DNA of 64,000 nucleotides from Mastigias papua (GCA_964019165.1 OZ025276.1:4277840-4341839); one strand, 5' to 3'. Shown: positions 25,246 to 39,840, numbered from the stretch's first letter. Translations and numbers: made by a program. The notes: generated from the letters alone by a model not told the origin.

Positions 25246-28200
25246 CATCATCATCATTAACGCAATGTTCGAGTTCGAACTGTCGTGGCCCACTGAACAA
25301 AGCTCCTCCAGTTTCCTCTGTCCTGCGCTTTTCTCTCAATCTCAACCAATGAGTGTCCGCATGCCTCCTTAATATTGTCACAGAACCTGGTTCTTGGTCT
25401 TCCACGGGATCTTTTACCATATACTGATCCAATCAGTAGTGTTTTCTCAAAAGAGTTGGATTTTCTCAACTGATGTCCGACAAACGATAATTTCCTTTCA
25501 TCCAAGACAGTAGTAAGACGCTTCCTGCAGTTTACTCTTCTGATAACTTCCATATTGGTCTTCTTCTCCTTCCAACTGATTCTTAGCAATCTTCTATAGC
25601 ACCACATTTCGAAACTGTCTAATTTCTGCCTATCTGTAGCTTTTAAGACCCAACATTCTGAACCATAGGATATGATTGAAAAGACCATGGTCTTGAGAAG
25701 CCTAATTTTTGTTGTCAAGGTGATACCTCTATTCTTCCAGATGTTATTTAACGCAATTGTTGCGTTGTTCGCTATGCCAATTCTTCTTTTGACTTCAGTT
25801 GAGTCTTCAACAGTATTGGTGAAAGTTGCTCCAAGGTAAGTAAATCTATCAACGTTCTCAACATTATATCCGTCGATCTCAAGTCCTTTTTCTGTTGGAG
25901 TTCTTTGAATTTTCATCACTTTGGTTTTCTTCAAGTTAAGAAACAATCCAGCTTTCTCACTTTCTAACTTCACTCTCTTTACCAGATTCTGGAGCTCCTC
26001 CAAGCTTCCTGCGATTAGGACAATATCGTCCGCATATCTCAAGTTGGTAACCTTGCGACCTCTGACAGCAATGCTTCCTTCAAACCCATCCAGAGCATTT
26101 CTCATGATGACCTCAACATATATGTTAAAAAGATGAGGTGAGATGATGCAGCCTTGTCTGACTCCTTGTTGAATCTCAAACCAATTTATCAGTCCATAAG
26201 ATGTCCTCACTGCCGCCTTTTGCTTACCATATAGTGCTTTTATAAGTTGGATTATATGGATAGGAAAGCCCAAATTCTTCATAGCATACCACAAGATATC
26301 GTGCGCAACCGTGTCGAAAGCCTTGGAATAATCAATGAAACAAAGAAACATATCAATTCCTCTTTCTCTATTCTTCTCCACTATCATTTTCAAGTTCATA
26401 ATTTGATCTCTAGTGCCTTTCCCAGGGCGAAAACCCGCTTGCTCCTGCTATTTCTTCATTTAGTTTGATTGCCATCCTTTTTGCGATTATTTTCAGTAGG
26501 ATTTTGCTGCTATGGCTTATAAGAGAGATGGTTCTATAATTACAGCATTGTAGAACATCCCCCTTTTTAGGAATGGGTAAAAAAATTGATTGTCCCCAGT
26601 CATCAGGCCATTTTTTCTCATGCCAAATGCATGTGCAGAGCCTGTGAAAGAACTTCTCCACATTCTCTCCTCCATTCTTTATCATTTCAGCAGTGACTTC
26701 GTCATTCCCGGGACTTTTGTCAACCTTGAGTTCTTTGATGGCTTCTTTGACTTCCTCAAAGATTGGTGGTGGTTCAGATGTACTATCGTTCCAATGTGTG
26801 TTATGGGTAGTCAAGTTTTCATTCTTTTTGTATAGCTTTGAACAATATTCTCTCCATCGATCCTTGACGTGCTCTCGATCACAAAGTATCACACCAGCTT
26901 CATTTTTGATTGTATTGATGGCTGGACGGAATTTCCTGGTGAGGGACCTCACACCATTAAAAAGTTCCCTAGTGGAGTTCGTCATGGCATTTTCTTCAAT
27001 CTTTTTGCATTGATCTTCAACAAATTGCTCTTTGTCTTTCCTCATCATACGTCGAATTTTAGAATTTTGTTCTTTATAAATTGCTTCTTGCACAGGATCT
27101 CTAATGCCTTTGGATTTGACCTTTCTTCTCACCTCTACCTCTTTAAGAGTCGTCTCCGTTATCCATCTGTTCTTTGTAGCCTTCCTCTGGCTGATAGTTT
27201 TCTTGGCAACCTCTAGAAAGATTCTCTTTCCTTCTTGCCACAAATCATTGGGTTCTTTTTCCTCTTCAGAATTAAGTAGAGCTTCAAAACTATTAGATAC
27301 GTTAATTCTGTAATTGTTGTGTAAGGTTTGATAGTTGAAACGAATTGGTTGAGGTGGTTGTTCAATGTTTTTAAGTCTGAGTTGAAATTTGGCTACTAAC
27401 AGTTGATGGTCACTGTTGCAATCTGCACTTGGTCCAATCTTTACATTCTTGACAGATGCTCCCCATTTCTGGTTCATAATTATGTAATCAATTTGGTTTC
27501 TAGTTCGTGAATCTGGTGATGTCCATGTGTAGAGATGGCGAGGGTGGTGTTTAAACATTGTATTGGTGATTGATAGATTGTTTGCGATGCAGAATTCATG
27601 TAGGCGTTCTCCTCGTTCATTTTGATCTCCAAGTCCAAAAATACCACAAGCGGCAGTTGGTTTTGTCACTTTACCAATTTTAGCGTTCATGTCACCCATG
27701 ATTATTTTGATGTCCCGGTTTGGTATTGTGTCTATAGCTTCTTGTAAGCTGTTGTAGAAATTTTCTATTTGCTCATCACTGGCTGTTGAAGTTGGTGCAT
27801 AGCACTGGAGAATAGAGACGTTATGAGGTTTAGCTTGGATTCTGACTTTTAGAATTCGGTCTGTGATCGGACTGTAACCGATGAAAGAATTGCTTGCTTC
27901 TTTTACCAGGATCACAGCCACTCCATGACTGTAATTTTCTTCTTTACCAGAATATATTACCATTTGTTTGTCATTAGTTTTGAAATCCCCTGACCCATTC
28001 CAGTTTGTCTCAGATATTCCTAGTATTTGTAATCCATATCTACTCATTTCATTGCAGACACAACTTAATTTACCTTTTTCTTTAAGCTTTCTAACATTCC
28101 AAGTACCAATGGTGATTTCATTTCTTAATTGAATGTGCTTTCTTCCAGTAGTACACTTTTCGTTGCAAGCCTGGTCGCCCACTGAACAACGCGCCCCTTG

Positions 28201-28504
28201 TTGACCCACGCGACGGGCGATGTGGTATGGAACCTTATTAAAAGTGTTCATTTGTACAATGGGTAGTCAGGAGTAAAATTGAGATGAGTGGAGACTCACA
28301 GATTCCTTCTCAAATCACAGTCTCCAACTAACTAGGAGAAGATATCTCTACCGTTGCACAGTGATCTGCACTTCCGCTAGACATAAAAATCCGTTGCCCT
28401 GCTGCCAGCAACTTCACCGTGACCCTGGTAAGGGGAGCTACTGGGGTACTACTCCTCGCTCAAGGGAGCCCCAGGGATGCAGTTTAACGTCCTACCCAGG
28501 ACGA
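25246..28504 (-). mobile_element. Young RTE (BovB-like) LINE with 11-bp target duplication
   Basis: CTCTCATGCGT at 25235-25245 is repeated at 28505-28515, delimiting a 3,259-bp element on the minus strand. The 3' end (low coordinate) is a short (TGA)n tail, as RTE elements have, directly after the stop codon of the ORF. The 5' side has about 250 bp of leader (28252-28504). The target lies within a ~136-bp satellite monomer (GCGTAGAACCCCATAAACTG matches the monomer's GCATAGAACCCCGTAAATTG). The single coding frame has only one shift, so insertion is recent compared with its decayed neighbour at 21.7-24.8 kb. Confidence 0.93.
25257..28251 (-). pseudogene. RTE endonuclease-reverse transcriptase, one frameshift
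   Basis: The frame starts at the ATG at 28251. An N-terminal AP-like endonuclease spans roughly residues 45-280: TIGTWNVRKL, ILGISETNWNG, IIMGDMNAKIG, and NQIDYIIMNQKW with the SDHQLL motif. A linker leads to the RT N-terminus (ELKVDKSPGNDEVTAEMIK; FLPIPKKGDVLQCCNYRTISL). The frame ends early near 26410 because of a one-base shift in the segment coding EQAGFRPGKGTRDQI. It reopens at once and runs to 25257 with CFIDYSKAFDTV, QQGVRQGCIISPHLFNIY, LRYADDIVLIAG (catalytic YADD), and the C-terminal FEMWCYRRLLRISWKEKKTN and GHQLRKSNSFEKTLLIG. With the shift ignored, the protein would be about 990 residues, the usual RTE length. The shift could also be a sequencing error. Confidence 0.93.
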
Positions 28505-28515
28505 CTCTCATGCGT

Positions 28516-31500
28516 AGAACCCCATAAACTGAACTTAAATCTCTCATTTCTCATTTCACCAATTCCTTGTCTTTTATGTAATTCATGGCTTATATCCAGA
28601 TGAAAATGCACACTAGCTGCTACCAACTTCTACATCAATCACTCGCACATAACACTCTTTTACATAAGCACGGTTCTTCTTATTTTACGCAATTCATACC
28701 TTAGAAATACCAGCACATCTACCTTGGCTAGTACAGTGCTTTGCAATTATCAGTCATCTCCTGAACCCTGTAAATTGCACTTGAATCTCTTGCATGTTAC
28801 ATTATCAATTCTCTATTCTATTAAACTCATGGCTTGCAAGTAACTACAGATCTACCTTAATTAGAGCCATCTTTTACATCAATTGCACATCCCTTGAAGA
28901 GGGAGGATTGCACGCAATGCTATTTTCTTTTTACTAAGTCAAATCACTGTTTCATGTATGTAGTTCATGGCTTAGAACTAGACCGGGATCTACACTTGGG
29001 CAACTGCTACATTCTAAGTCTACGATTTGTACATGGAAACCCGTAATCTGAACGTAAATTTCTCGCCTGTACTCGAGCCATTCACCACCAAATCTATGTA
29101 ATTCATGGCTTTCAGACATCTACATATCTACCCAAGTTACTTTCATGTTCTACGCCATCCTGCATGCATAGAGCTCCTTGAATTGCAAATTCATCGCCCT
29201 TCACGCTACGTACTCACTGCCTTGTGCCCTGTTTGTTATCATGTTTTGCAACTATTACTGATCTATTGAACTTCGTAAATTACAAGTAAATCAGTTGCTC
29301 TTCACTCTAACAATTAACTTCTTATTCAATGTCATCCATGGCTTAAAAATAGCTGCAACTATAAGTTAATTAGTACAACGTTGTAGCCCAATTGCACACG
29401 CATAGAACCCTTTGAAGTTGCTACATATTCTCACGCAGTTAAAGGCTTCGGTCTAGCAAATAATCTACACTTTTTATTGCAATGATCTAGAACTATCATG
29501 CATGCAAAGAACTCCGTAAACTCCACTTCAACCTCTCGTCCTTAATTTTAACGAAATCACTGCATATTCCCGATAGATCATTGCTTGCAACATGCTACCT
29601 ATTAGCCAAGTTAGCGAGCACCGGACTCTGCATCCATTATGCACACATATAACTCCATAACCTACGCTTCATCAGTCCTTCTTTACTTTGCCAATTCCCT
29701 ACATGTTATTTTTAATTACCTGCTTCCAAATGCCTACAACTCTATCCACTTCAGTATGATGTTCCTGATATATCACACATGAATACGCCCATAAACATAT
29801 CACTTGACTCCTTTCTGATTTAATAAGTCAAATCAGTGCATATACCACGTAATTCATTTCTTAAATGTGGCTAAGAATAAATCCTAGTTTGTGATATCTT
29901 TCACATCCATCATAGTTGCATGCTACCTCGTAAGTTTGACATTAATCTCTATCTTTGTACTTGAGCAATGCACTAATGCACTGCTTACTCTACGTAAACC
30001 ATAACCTAGAACTAGCATGGATTCCACACTAGCTGCCGCGAAGTAATTCATCCATCATTCTCTTGTGGAATTCTATAAATTGCACTTAAAATACCTCAAG
30101 TTTTACTTAACTAAGCAACTTTCTTTGAAATAGCCACACATTTGCCCTAGGTAGTGTCATGTATTACGATTATCAATCATCCATAGTATACATCATCCAT
30201 AGAACCCTGTAAATTGCAGCTCAATGTCTTGTTAGGTACGCTATTAATTCCTGCAATTTCCTATTTAATTCATTGGTTACAAAAACGTACAAATCTACTC
30301 TAGTTAGAGCCATGTTCTATAGTACATGAAACCCTCCATTTATGGACTACTTCACTGTCAATTCCTTGTAATTTATAGCTAACATGAAGCTACGAATCTA
30401 TGCATATAAGTGCAGTGGGTTACACCTATCGTACATGCATAGAGGAATTTAAAGTGCACTTAAATCTCTGGTCTTTAACTAGAGTACTTCTGAGTGCATT
30501 GCATGTATATCATGGCTTTCAAGTAGATAAGAATCTATACATTTAAGTACATTCGTTTAGACGTATCATACATGCATAGAAGACTATGCAGTTCACCTAA
30601 ATCTCTCGCATTCTACTAGAGAAATTCACGCTCCATTCCGTGTAATTCACGGTTAGAAGTAGCTACGATTCTAAACATGTAAAGGCAGTGGTTTACATCT
30701 ATCGTAGATATCTGGTGTGCTACAAAGTTCGCCTATATGTCTCGCCCTCTACTAGACGTCTCACGATCCATTCGATGTAGCTCATGGCTTACAAGTAGCT
30801 GTGAATCTATACATTTACGTGTAGTTTTTCCACCTACCGTACATGCTGATATCACTATGAAGTGCACATGATTGTCTCGCCTTCTACTAAAGTACTTCCC
30901 TGTCCATTCCATTTAGTTCATAGCGTGCAGTTTATTAAATGTCCACATGTTTTACTACGATATTGTACATCTATTACGCGTGGTTTAATAGCACAAGATG
31001 CATTTAAGGCTACTTTCTGTACATCATTCAAACCCACTACCTAATCCATGCAATTCGTGGCTTTTTCAAGTTGCTGAGGACCTTATAGTAGGGGTTTACC
31101 TTATAGTAGGCAAATTTACTGATTCAGCATATATTGTTGATGAATTGAGCACCCTATATTGAAATTTTGTCGCTCCCCATGTATTGAACGAAATCACTTT
31201 CTATTTGTGTTAATTCATTGCTTGCAAATAGCTAAGACACAATCATTGTAATGCAACATTCTTCTTCTATTTTAGATGCATTTAGAAGTATGATTGTTCG
31301 CTTTTTACTAAAGGAACTCACCTCCTTGTGCTTGTAATTCATGGCTAAGAAATGGCTGAGAGTATATCAATTTTAGTTCGATATTTTACATTTATCGTTG
31401 ATACATAGAACACACATGCGACAGAGGGAACCCAACTACTATAGATTTTGGGTGTGTATTTCATAGAGCTGTGTGCTATTCATGCAGCAGAATTTGCTTA

Positions 31501-31741
31501 TATTAGAGGGGCAATTTGTAGATGTAATAGTTAGGAAGAACACAGCTTTTGTTTGTCTAAACAACCATGTATAACTACTCTGATTCACTGTAAACCTGAT
31601 GTTAGATGGGCTAGAACTATACATTGTAATGCGCCTCTCTAGAATTGTCTACATTTATATAGCAGTATAGATTGCACGTAGATCTCTTGTCATCTATTAG
31701 ACCAATTCACGGTCTATTTTATGTATATAAATATGTAATAA
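28516..31741. repeat. Degenerate satellite array, monomer about 136 bp
   Basis: About two dozen diverged head-to-tail units follow the pattern AATTCATGGCTTACAAGTAG - 'aatctatacatttaagtgcag' - 'tacatctatcgtacatgcatagaac' - 'tgtaaattgcacttaaatctctcgc' - 'ttactagacgaattcactgtccattcc'. Anchors 'ttcatggctt' or a near match lie at 28582, 28693, 28825, 28963, 29102, 30511, 30648, 30783 and 30919, giving a spacing mostly of 132-139 bp. No gene is present. The monomer's palindromic-like parts are not obvious. Confidence 0.85.
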
Positions 31742-32470
31742 TTCATCCTACTCATCAAGAAACCCCTCCAGATGTAAGGATCAAAATTGGCAGTAACAGA
31801 ACTACACATGTAAACTGTTTAGGCCTCCTGATCGATGTAACTTTGATTTGGAGATACCACATAAATGACCTGTCACAAGAACTATCCACAACTTATGCTA
31901 TGCTTTATAGAATTAGAAATTGTCTACCCCTCATTTGTTTGATTGATGTTTACAACTCTTTGATTTTTTCAGTTGTATGATATGGCATATCCGTTTGGAG
32001 CTATCACCTGCGTCATACACTGGCTGCATTTCTAAAATTCAAAAATTGGCTGCCAGAACTATATCTTTTCAGTGCTATCTTTCTCATTATCTTCCTGTCT
32101 TTAAAGAATTGAAGTTACTTTGTGTTTCTGATATATTCCAACTGAAGTTAGAAACATTTACTTATGAATGTGTGAGTAGTAGTCTCATTCAGTTTCCACT
32201 AATGGTTCTATTTCAACTCATCTATTCATAGTCACAAAACAAGGCAGTCCCATCTTTGCGATATATGCGTGGTCCAAAAAAACAGCTCGCTACATGGGCC
32301 ATATCTTAGTGCTAAGTTCTAGAATGAGCTACCAATGGATATCCGTAATCCACATTCCAAACCACTATAGATATTTCTCTCTCTAGGGGTGTTGCCTTCT
32401 TGCTAGGTTGCCTACTTAGGGATCTTCTCCTTAAGAATTCACAGCATGCATTTCAATAATTGGCCTTACG
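31742..32470 (+). mobile_element. LINE reverse transcriptase 3' fragment (jockey/CR1-like)
   Basis: Two adjoining frames give an RT C-terminus: GLLIDVTLIWRYHINDLSQELSTTY..LYRIRNCLP (31820-31930) followed by SKIQKLAARTISFQCYLSHYLPVFKELKLL (near 32020-32120). These match the LGI-x-D-x-L-x-W-x-x-HI and IQkxAxRxI landmarks of non-LTR RT C-termini. The piece interrupts the satellite. The 5' part is missing and stops are present. Confidence 0.7.
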
Positions 32471-32699
32471 GAGCGATGATCTATTCGGCACCACTCTCCT
32501 TTTATTTTTCCTTTTTTTAAGCCCTTAAAGTTTATTATATTAGTCATCTGGCTTGACCAGTTGATATATTTATTTCTATGGTTTACACATCAATAGTCTC
32601 TTTTATCTTTAAATCAATATTATTAACACTTTATTCTTGTTGTTATTTTTGTTTCTATGATTCTAACGTACTACCAGCCATATCGTATCAATTCTATCT
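32471..32699. other. AT-rich junction sequence
   Basis: Nothing recognised. It may be 3' untranslated sequence of the LINE fragment to its left. Confidence 0.35.
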
Positions 32700-33765
32700 A
32701 ACTGGTTTCAGGACAATTCCATGAAGGTCAGAGGGGGAAAAATGCCACCTGATGTTCTTCAGCAATGTACAGAACTCTAGCACTACAATAAAAATTAACA
32801 ACGAATTAATTCACGAGAGCCGAGAAGAAAAGTTACTAGGTGTTATATTAGATAAAACTTTATTTTAAATCACATGTTACGTCTCTTTGTAGGGAAGCTA
32901 GCCAAAAGTTGCATGCTTTATCCCGTATTGCTCATTATATAAATTCTGAGAAGTTCAAATATGTTATGAAAGCATTTATTCTTTCACATTTCAGCTATTG
33001 TCCGTTGGTATGGATGCTTATTGAGAGAGGCCTCAACAATGAGATAAATCATTTCCATGAAAAAGCTTTACGGATTGCATATAAAGATGAACTATCTGAC
33101 TTCGAGACAATGCTAGAAAAAGACCATGCTCTGACGATTCACGTTAAGAATTTGCAAGTTCTAATGACTGAGGTATTTAAGACACAGCATAGCCTCAACC
33201 CGACTTTTATGAAGGAAATATTTGTTTTCCAAAAACAACCAATATGCTCTTAGAAATGAACATCCTATCAAGCTTCTAAGACCACGAACGACTACTTTTG
33301 GGGAAAAAAGTACCTCTTCCTGGGGGAAAGTTGTGGCGTGAACTGTCAGTAGAAACAAAGCAATCTCTGAACTTGAGTCAATTTAAAACTCGCATAAAAA
33401 ACTGAAAGGCAGAAGAATGTACCTGTTATTTATGTAGGCGCTATGTGACTCAGGTTGGATATATTTAATGAAAACAGAAGAGCATAATGATGATAATCTT
33501 GGTGTAAAACGTAATCTCATTTGTATTTTTCGTACTCTGTAAATTTCATATTCTGTATATTTCTTATTTTGTATTTTCGCATTTTGTATTGTGGCATTTT
33601 GTATTTTTCGTATTTTGCATTTTCCGTATTTTGTATTTTAGTTCCATTTAATTGTATTGTAAAATTTTACTACCTTACCTTTAATTAGCTCCTTAGCTAC
33701 TCTTTTTTAGCCTACTGTAAATAAATTTATTATTATTATTATTATTACTATTATTACTATTGCTA
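32700..33765 (+). mobile_element. LINE RT C-terminal fragment with (TTA)n tail
   Basis: The translation contains EEKLLGVILDKTL, then CREASQKLHALSRIAHYINSE, SYCPLVWMLIERGLNNEINH.FHEKALRIAYKDE, EKDHALTIHVKNLQVLMTEV and FKTQHSLNPTFMKEIF (about 32800-33250). This is the standard C-terminal signature of a common invertebrate LINE group. A 3' region rich in 'attttgtatttt' repeats leads to a (TTA)n-like tail at 33726-33765. Stops and shifts occur and the element is 5'-truncated. Classification as CR1-like or jockey-like is from memory of the family. Confidence 0.8.
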
Positions 33766-33915
33766 TAACTTCAATTTGAGAATTTGTTGTTTTTTTTGTT
33801 ATAGTAAAAACTTAAGTGGCAGACTTGCCAATTATGCACTGCCTTAATATAGTGAGGCGTATGATTGTATACTTAGATTGTATTAATATCATGAGGTTTC
33901 AAAAACAAAAGAAAA

Positions 33916-33916
<1 letters not shown>

Positions 33917-33986
<70 letters not shown>

Positions 33987-33988
33987 CA
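33917..33988. repeat. (TTA)n microsatellite
   Basis: A trinucleotide run of about 20 copies, probably the tail of a LINE 3' end like the one just upstream. Confidence 0.95.
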
Positions 33989-34249
33989 TTTCAAAGTTGT
34001 CAACCATAGTCATACGCACAACGTACTACATCTTTTGCATGAGGAACAAACCATGGTGTGATCCGGAGCTCCTTACCTATTAAATTTTCTTTTTTGTTTG
34101 TTTGTTTGTTTTTCCAATTTTCCAATTCATTTTTTTTTCTATTACCTATCATTGTAGCATTTTAAGCCAGCCAAATGCAGATTACCTGTTAGTGAGATTT
34201 GTATTTGTAGATTTGAATATGATATGTGATGAAGTTTAAACAAAAATTA

Positions 34250-35060
34250 TTAAAGTCGTGTAATTCATGGCTTACGGATAGCCAAGAGTCTTTGCAGTTT
34301 AATGCGATAATCTACATCGATCACGCATGTTCTGTAGCACCATAAGAGTGCTCAAACGTATTTATTTTGTTAGGCGAACTCACTGTTTATATATGTTCCA
34401 TGTATGAACTAAAATCGATTCGACATTTTTATGCAAAGTTAGGCGAATCTTAGTGAGTTACTGCATTAAGCGAACTCATATTCAATTCCATGTAGTTTAT
34501 GGCTGAGATATAGCATTGGGTTTATAACTTTTAGTGGATGTTATAGATCTATTCTGCATGTTTTAGGGCAAAGAAATTGAAATTATATCGATCCCCTTCT
34601 ACTAGACAAATCCACAGCCCATCTCTTGTAATTCATGACTTAAAAGGCGATCGCAATTAATACAGTTTAATGCTATGGTATACATCTACGGTACGTGCAT
34701 AGAACACCAAAAATTGTAGTTAAATCTATCACTACTAAGAGCCTACACAATTTAAAGCGATTTTCTACATGTATCTTAGATCTATTGAACGCCGCATATT
34801 GTTAGTGAATCTCTCGCCGTCTAGTTGACGAATTCGTGTCCCATTGCTTGTAATTTATGGCATACAAATGGCTAAGGATCTATAGATTTTAGGCTGATGC
34901 CCTACACGTATGGAAGATGCAAGAGGCCCCATAGAGTATGGATATCCCTACTGTGGTATTTCTACCTAGCCGACTGTCAATTGTGAAATATTCATGGGAT
35001 ACAGCCAGCTACTTATCTGTACATTTCAGAGTGATATGCTACATATATAATTGATGGATA
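34250..35060. repeat. ~136-bp satellite, right-hand part
   Basis: Monomer phrases resume after the LINE pieces (GTGTAATTCATGGCTTACGG, 'cttgtaattcatgacttaaaagg', 'cttgtaatttatggcatacaaatggctaag'). Units are shortened and more diverged than at 29-31 kb. Confidence 0.7.
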
Positions 35061-35100
35061 TTGCATCGCAAGTTGCTCTTAAACCAATCAGCATGTTGTG

Positions 35101-36034
35101 CAGGGTATAGCTGGCCGTTTGTAGCAATATTCAAACATGTGCTATATATATTAAATGAACTGTGTTTTTATGTTCAAATCATGTTTTGGCTTCATTTTCC
35201 ACTTCCATGATTGGCTTGTTTCATTTTCAATTCAATACTGAAAGTTTGTATTCGCACTATTTCATTCAATCATTGTATTTCAAATTCAATCTTTAACTTT
35301 TATATTCAATATGTATTCAATTTTAAATCAAGTTTTTTATTCAACCAATCAACAATTTAATTTTCAATTTTATATATACATTCATTCCTAGCATTTATAT
35401 CTAATCCCAACCTTTTTGCTCGAACCTTGACATTCAAATTCAATCCTCAAATTCTGTATTCAATCTTACTGGGAACGAGTGTGCCATTTTGAAGCGGAAA
35501 AATCAAAATTTCCCTCTCGTGAGACTGGTTCCTTAACGTTGAAAAGAAAGCAAGAACTGCGCCTAAATATTCAGGGCAGTAAAATAGTAGCAAAAGATCA
35601 TAATAAACTTCTTGGGATTAAAATTGACAACAACCTAGAGTTCGACAAGCATGTGCAAACTCTGTGCCAAAAATCAACAAAATGGCTAGTGCTTTTTCTA
35701 GGCTAAATATGTATATCTCCAGAGAGCAAGCATTATCAATTTGCAATGTGGTGATTTTGTCGAATTTCAAGTATTGTCCTTTGATCTGGTTATTCTGCAA
35801 TAAAGGTGCAAATTGAAAAGATTTAAAATTGAATATAAACGTTAAAGATTGAATTTGAAATGCAATGATTGAATGAAATAGTACGAATATAAACTTTAAG
35901 TATTGAATTGAAAATGAAACAAGCCAACCATGGAAGTGAAAAATGAAGCCAAACATGAATTGAACATAAAACACAGTTGATTAAATACATATAGCACATG
36001 TTTGAATATTGCCACAAATGGCCAGCCATAGCAG
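35101..36034. mobile_element. Foldback element with ~215-235-bp inverted arms
   Basis: The left arm (35101 to about 35333) and right arm (about 35822-36034) are imperfect reverse complements. They share CAGGGTATAGCTGGCC-type termini, AATATTCAAACATGTGCTAT and a long run of 'ttcaattcaat' motifs. The core (about 35470-35815) carries an RT C-terminal scrap on the plus strand: GSKIVAKDHNKLLGIKIDNN and LEFDKHVQTLCQKSTK, then NMYISREQALSICNVVILSNFKYCPLIW in another frame. So a LINE piece sits inside, or was captured by, a foldback element. Confidence 0.75.
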
Positions 36035-37085
36035 GGACAGTGTTTACAGTCGACTTATATGGTCAGATGTTGCAATTTCGCTTATTGGCTTAAGTGTACT
36101 GCACTGATGACCGATCAGGAGGATCTCTTGTGAGTTGTTAGCATATCGACTTGTTACTTACAAATGGAAGTATTTTTAACATATGATTGATAATTGCCTC
36201 AACAAGAAAAGCCATATAAGCATGATTCTAGCTCAACTGGCCTATCGCATCATACCTGCTAATCTGTTCAACAAGAATGGCAGCATTGCAGAGTTCTTTT
36301 GGTACTACACGAAGTATAATTCGAAAACTACAGAGCAAGGCAGCCTGAGAACGGTAGCAAATAGTTCGTATGATATGCATGTGACTCAATTGGATGGGAG
36401 ACTCGGTTTGACATTTATGCAAATGTTGGTACATAGAAATGCAACCTGCATTGTGTACTGGCCACTAGAATTCAGCGTCTGTACAACCCTGTTTACTAGA
36501 AGATGAACTACATGGAATAGAATAGGAGCAATGTATAGTAGAGTCTTCATAGATTTTTTGCATCAGGCACACCGGAGCCGGGGGGCTAGGGGGCTGTAGC
36601 CCCCCCCCCCGACTTTTCTGCTCATGTATCATGTCAAGATTTAGGCATTCGATCCAAATAGAAAGTAGATCTCCTTTTTCCGTGTTACAGTTCACTCACC
36701 TTTAAAAAGTACCAGTGCCGGAGTCATCAGGACCTATTGGAGGTAAATAACCCAAGTTTTTTCAAAACTTTGTGTTATGGACTGGTCCAAAGTCTGATAC
36801 ACTTGTAAAGTCAAGGAAGGGTTCTGCGCCCCTGGTCACCTAGCGCTTAGCATGATCTCGTTGCTCTGAAAATTTATGTCTCTATCATTTTACCTGACCT
36901 GGCAACAATCTTTATAGAGTAGCGAAGAGGTCTATTCAATTTTCTCACCAACACTTCAATGATTTTATCTGTCGATTTTTACCAAGACAGGATGCATATC
37001 TATATTGAAACAGGGCGTTTCCCACGGAACTATAGGGAGTGTATTGCAAACGTTTTCAGGAACTCCGTCCCTGACCTCCTACTAC
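36035..37085. other. No gene recognised
   Basis: A frame at 36183-36506 is open for 107 codons but has no recognised domain. A G-run/C-run palindrome (GGGGGCTAGGGGGCTGTAGC followed by a C-run, about 36576-36610) resembles MITE debris. Confidence 0.4.
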
Positions 37086-38596
<1,511 letters not shown>

Positions 38597-38615
38597 TATA
38601 TATATATATATACTA

Positions 38616-38845
38616 AATGAAATAAGAAATCACACAAACAACATGTGGGAGGGAGACAACAAGTCTTTAATTTTGCAGAATGGTAAGTTATCAATTTTAC
38701 CCCAGATTACCCAATTTACTCCAACAGACCATAGCCAGTAAGTGAGCATGTTACATAATATCTCCTCAAAGTTCATGCTGTGTTGATGGCAAGCAAAAGT
38801 AATACTTACAGTTATTCATCATTTACACCACTGAAGTATTGAGGG
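38616..38845. other. Unassigned sequence
   Basis: Nothing recognised. Confidence 0.35.
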
Positions 38846-39085
38846 TATATGATTTTAGAATTAAAATACTCTGCGAGCTTCCACCTGCCAGATCAGATTT
38901 GGTACAAATTCATTGAAATTTAAAGGCAGCCTAGTCTGGAATAGCCTCAGTGGTGAAACGAAAACTGCACAGAACTTAGCCATATTCAAATAAAAAGTCA
39001 AATCCTGGAATTACACTCATTGCACTTATAACATCTGCAGACACTAGTTGTTGATATAATTATTTTATTTCCTTTTTTTCCTAAC
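38846..39085 (+). mobile_element. LINE 3' end fragment
   Basis: One frame reads SLKFKGSLVWNSLSGETKTA..QNLAIFK (stop) KVKSWNYTHC. This is the terminal 'GPxxWNSLPxxI..AxxxxxFKxxLKxW' block found at the end of jockey/CR1-like LINE proteins. It is short, contains a stop, and is preceded by a frame-shifted LPPARSDLVQ-like stretch. Confidence 0.65.
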
Positions 39086-39840
39086 ATTTTTCCGCTTAAA
39101 AATTAAGTTCTTTACTTGTTTTAGTATTCCGGTATGTTGGTTTTAATTAGTTATATAACTATTTCGTTCTATACCAAATAATTTTAAATGAAATGAATCG
39201 GTTACATAATAGATAATGGCCATTGCATTGCCCCCACCGTACATAGAAAATATCAACATCAATCGCTTAGAAGTTGCCAGAAAAAGGATGATTAGAAAGA
39301 GGATTGTACTGGAATGAAAGGGGAGAATCTCACTAAATCACCAGCCAACCTGAAACTAACAGGTCGCCACTTCATGGAAGCCATAAAAAGACCCTCCTTT
39401 CTATTATCACTTTCTATACACCGTACACTTTGGAGAGGGGATACTGCTCTGTGTTCGCTTTTTGACAGGCAATAAACATGATGATAAAAACTGTGAAATC
39501 CATATCACTAATATCTTTCGACTTTTCACTTTGTACTCTCTGAGGGAGTAGGGGCTGAAGAAAATATCTACTTTTCAAATACTTGTGAAAATGATGCTAA
39601 AAAATACCTAATCCCAAAGTATGCAGAGCCGTAATTTGAACAAAGAAATATTTACACCGTGGTTCAAGTGAAAGTGGATTAACATAATACTTGCGGTAGG
39701 AATTGTAAGCAGTAATCGGCAAATTAAAATCTGGAGTGAAGTACCATCTGTTGAGACTGACTATATTGCATGAGCGTATGTCAACGTAAACCTTACACTT
39801 CACACGCACGGTCATTGACTTATTTTGGGAAAGTGAAATC
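39086..39840. other. No gene recognised
   Basis: Nothing that I can support. Confidence 0.4.

Noticed and set aside
35618..36029. Phe-rich minus-strand frames
   Set aside because: They are shadows of the AATTGAATT-rich arm of the foldback element.
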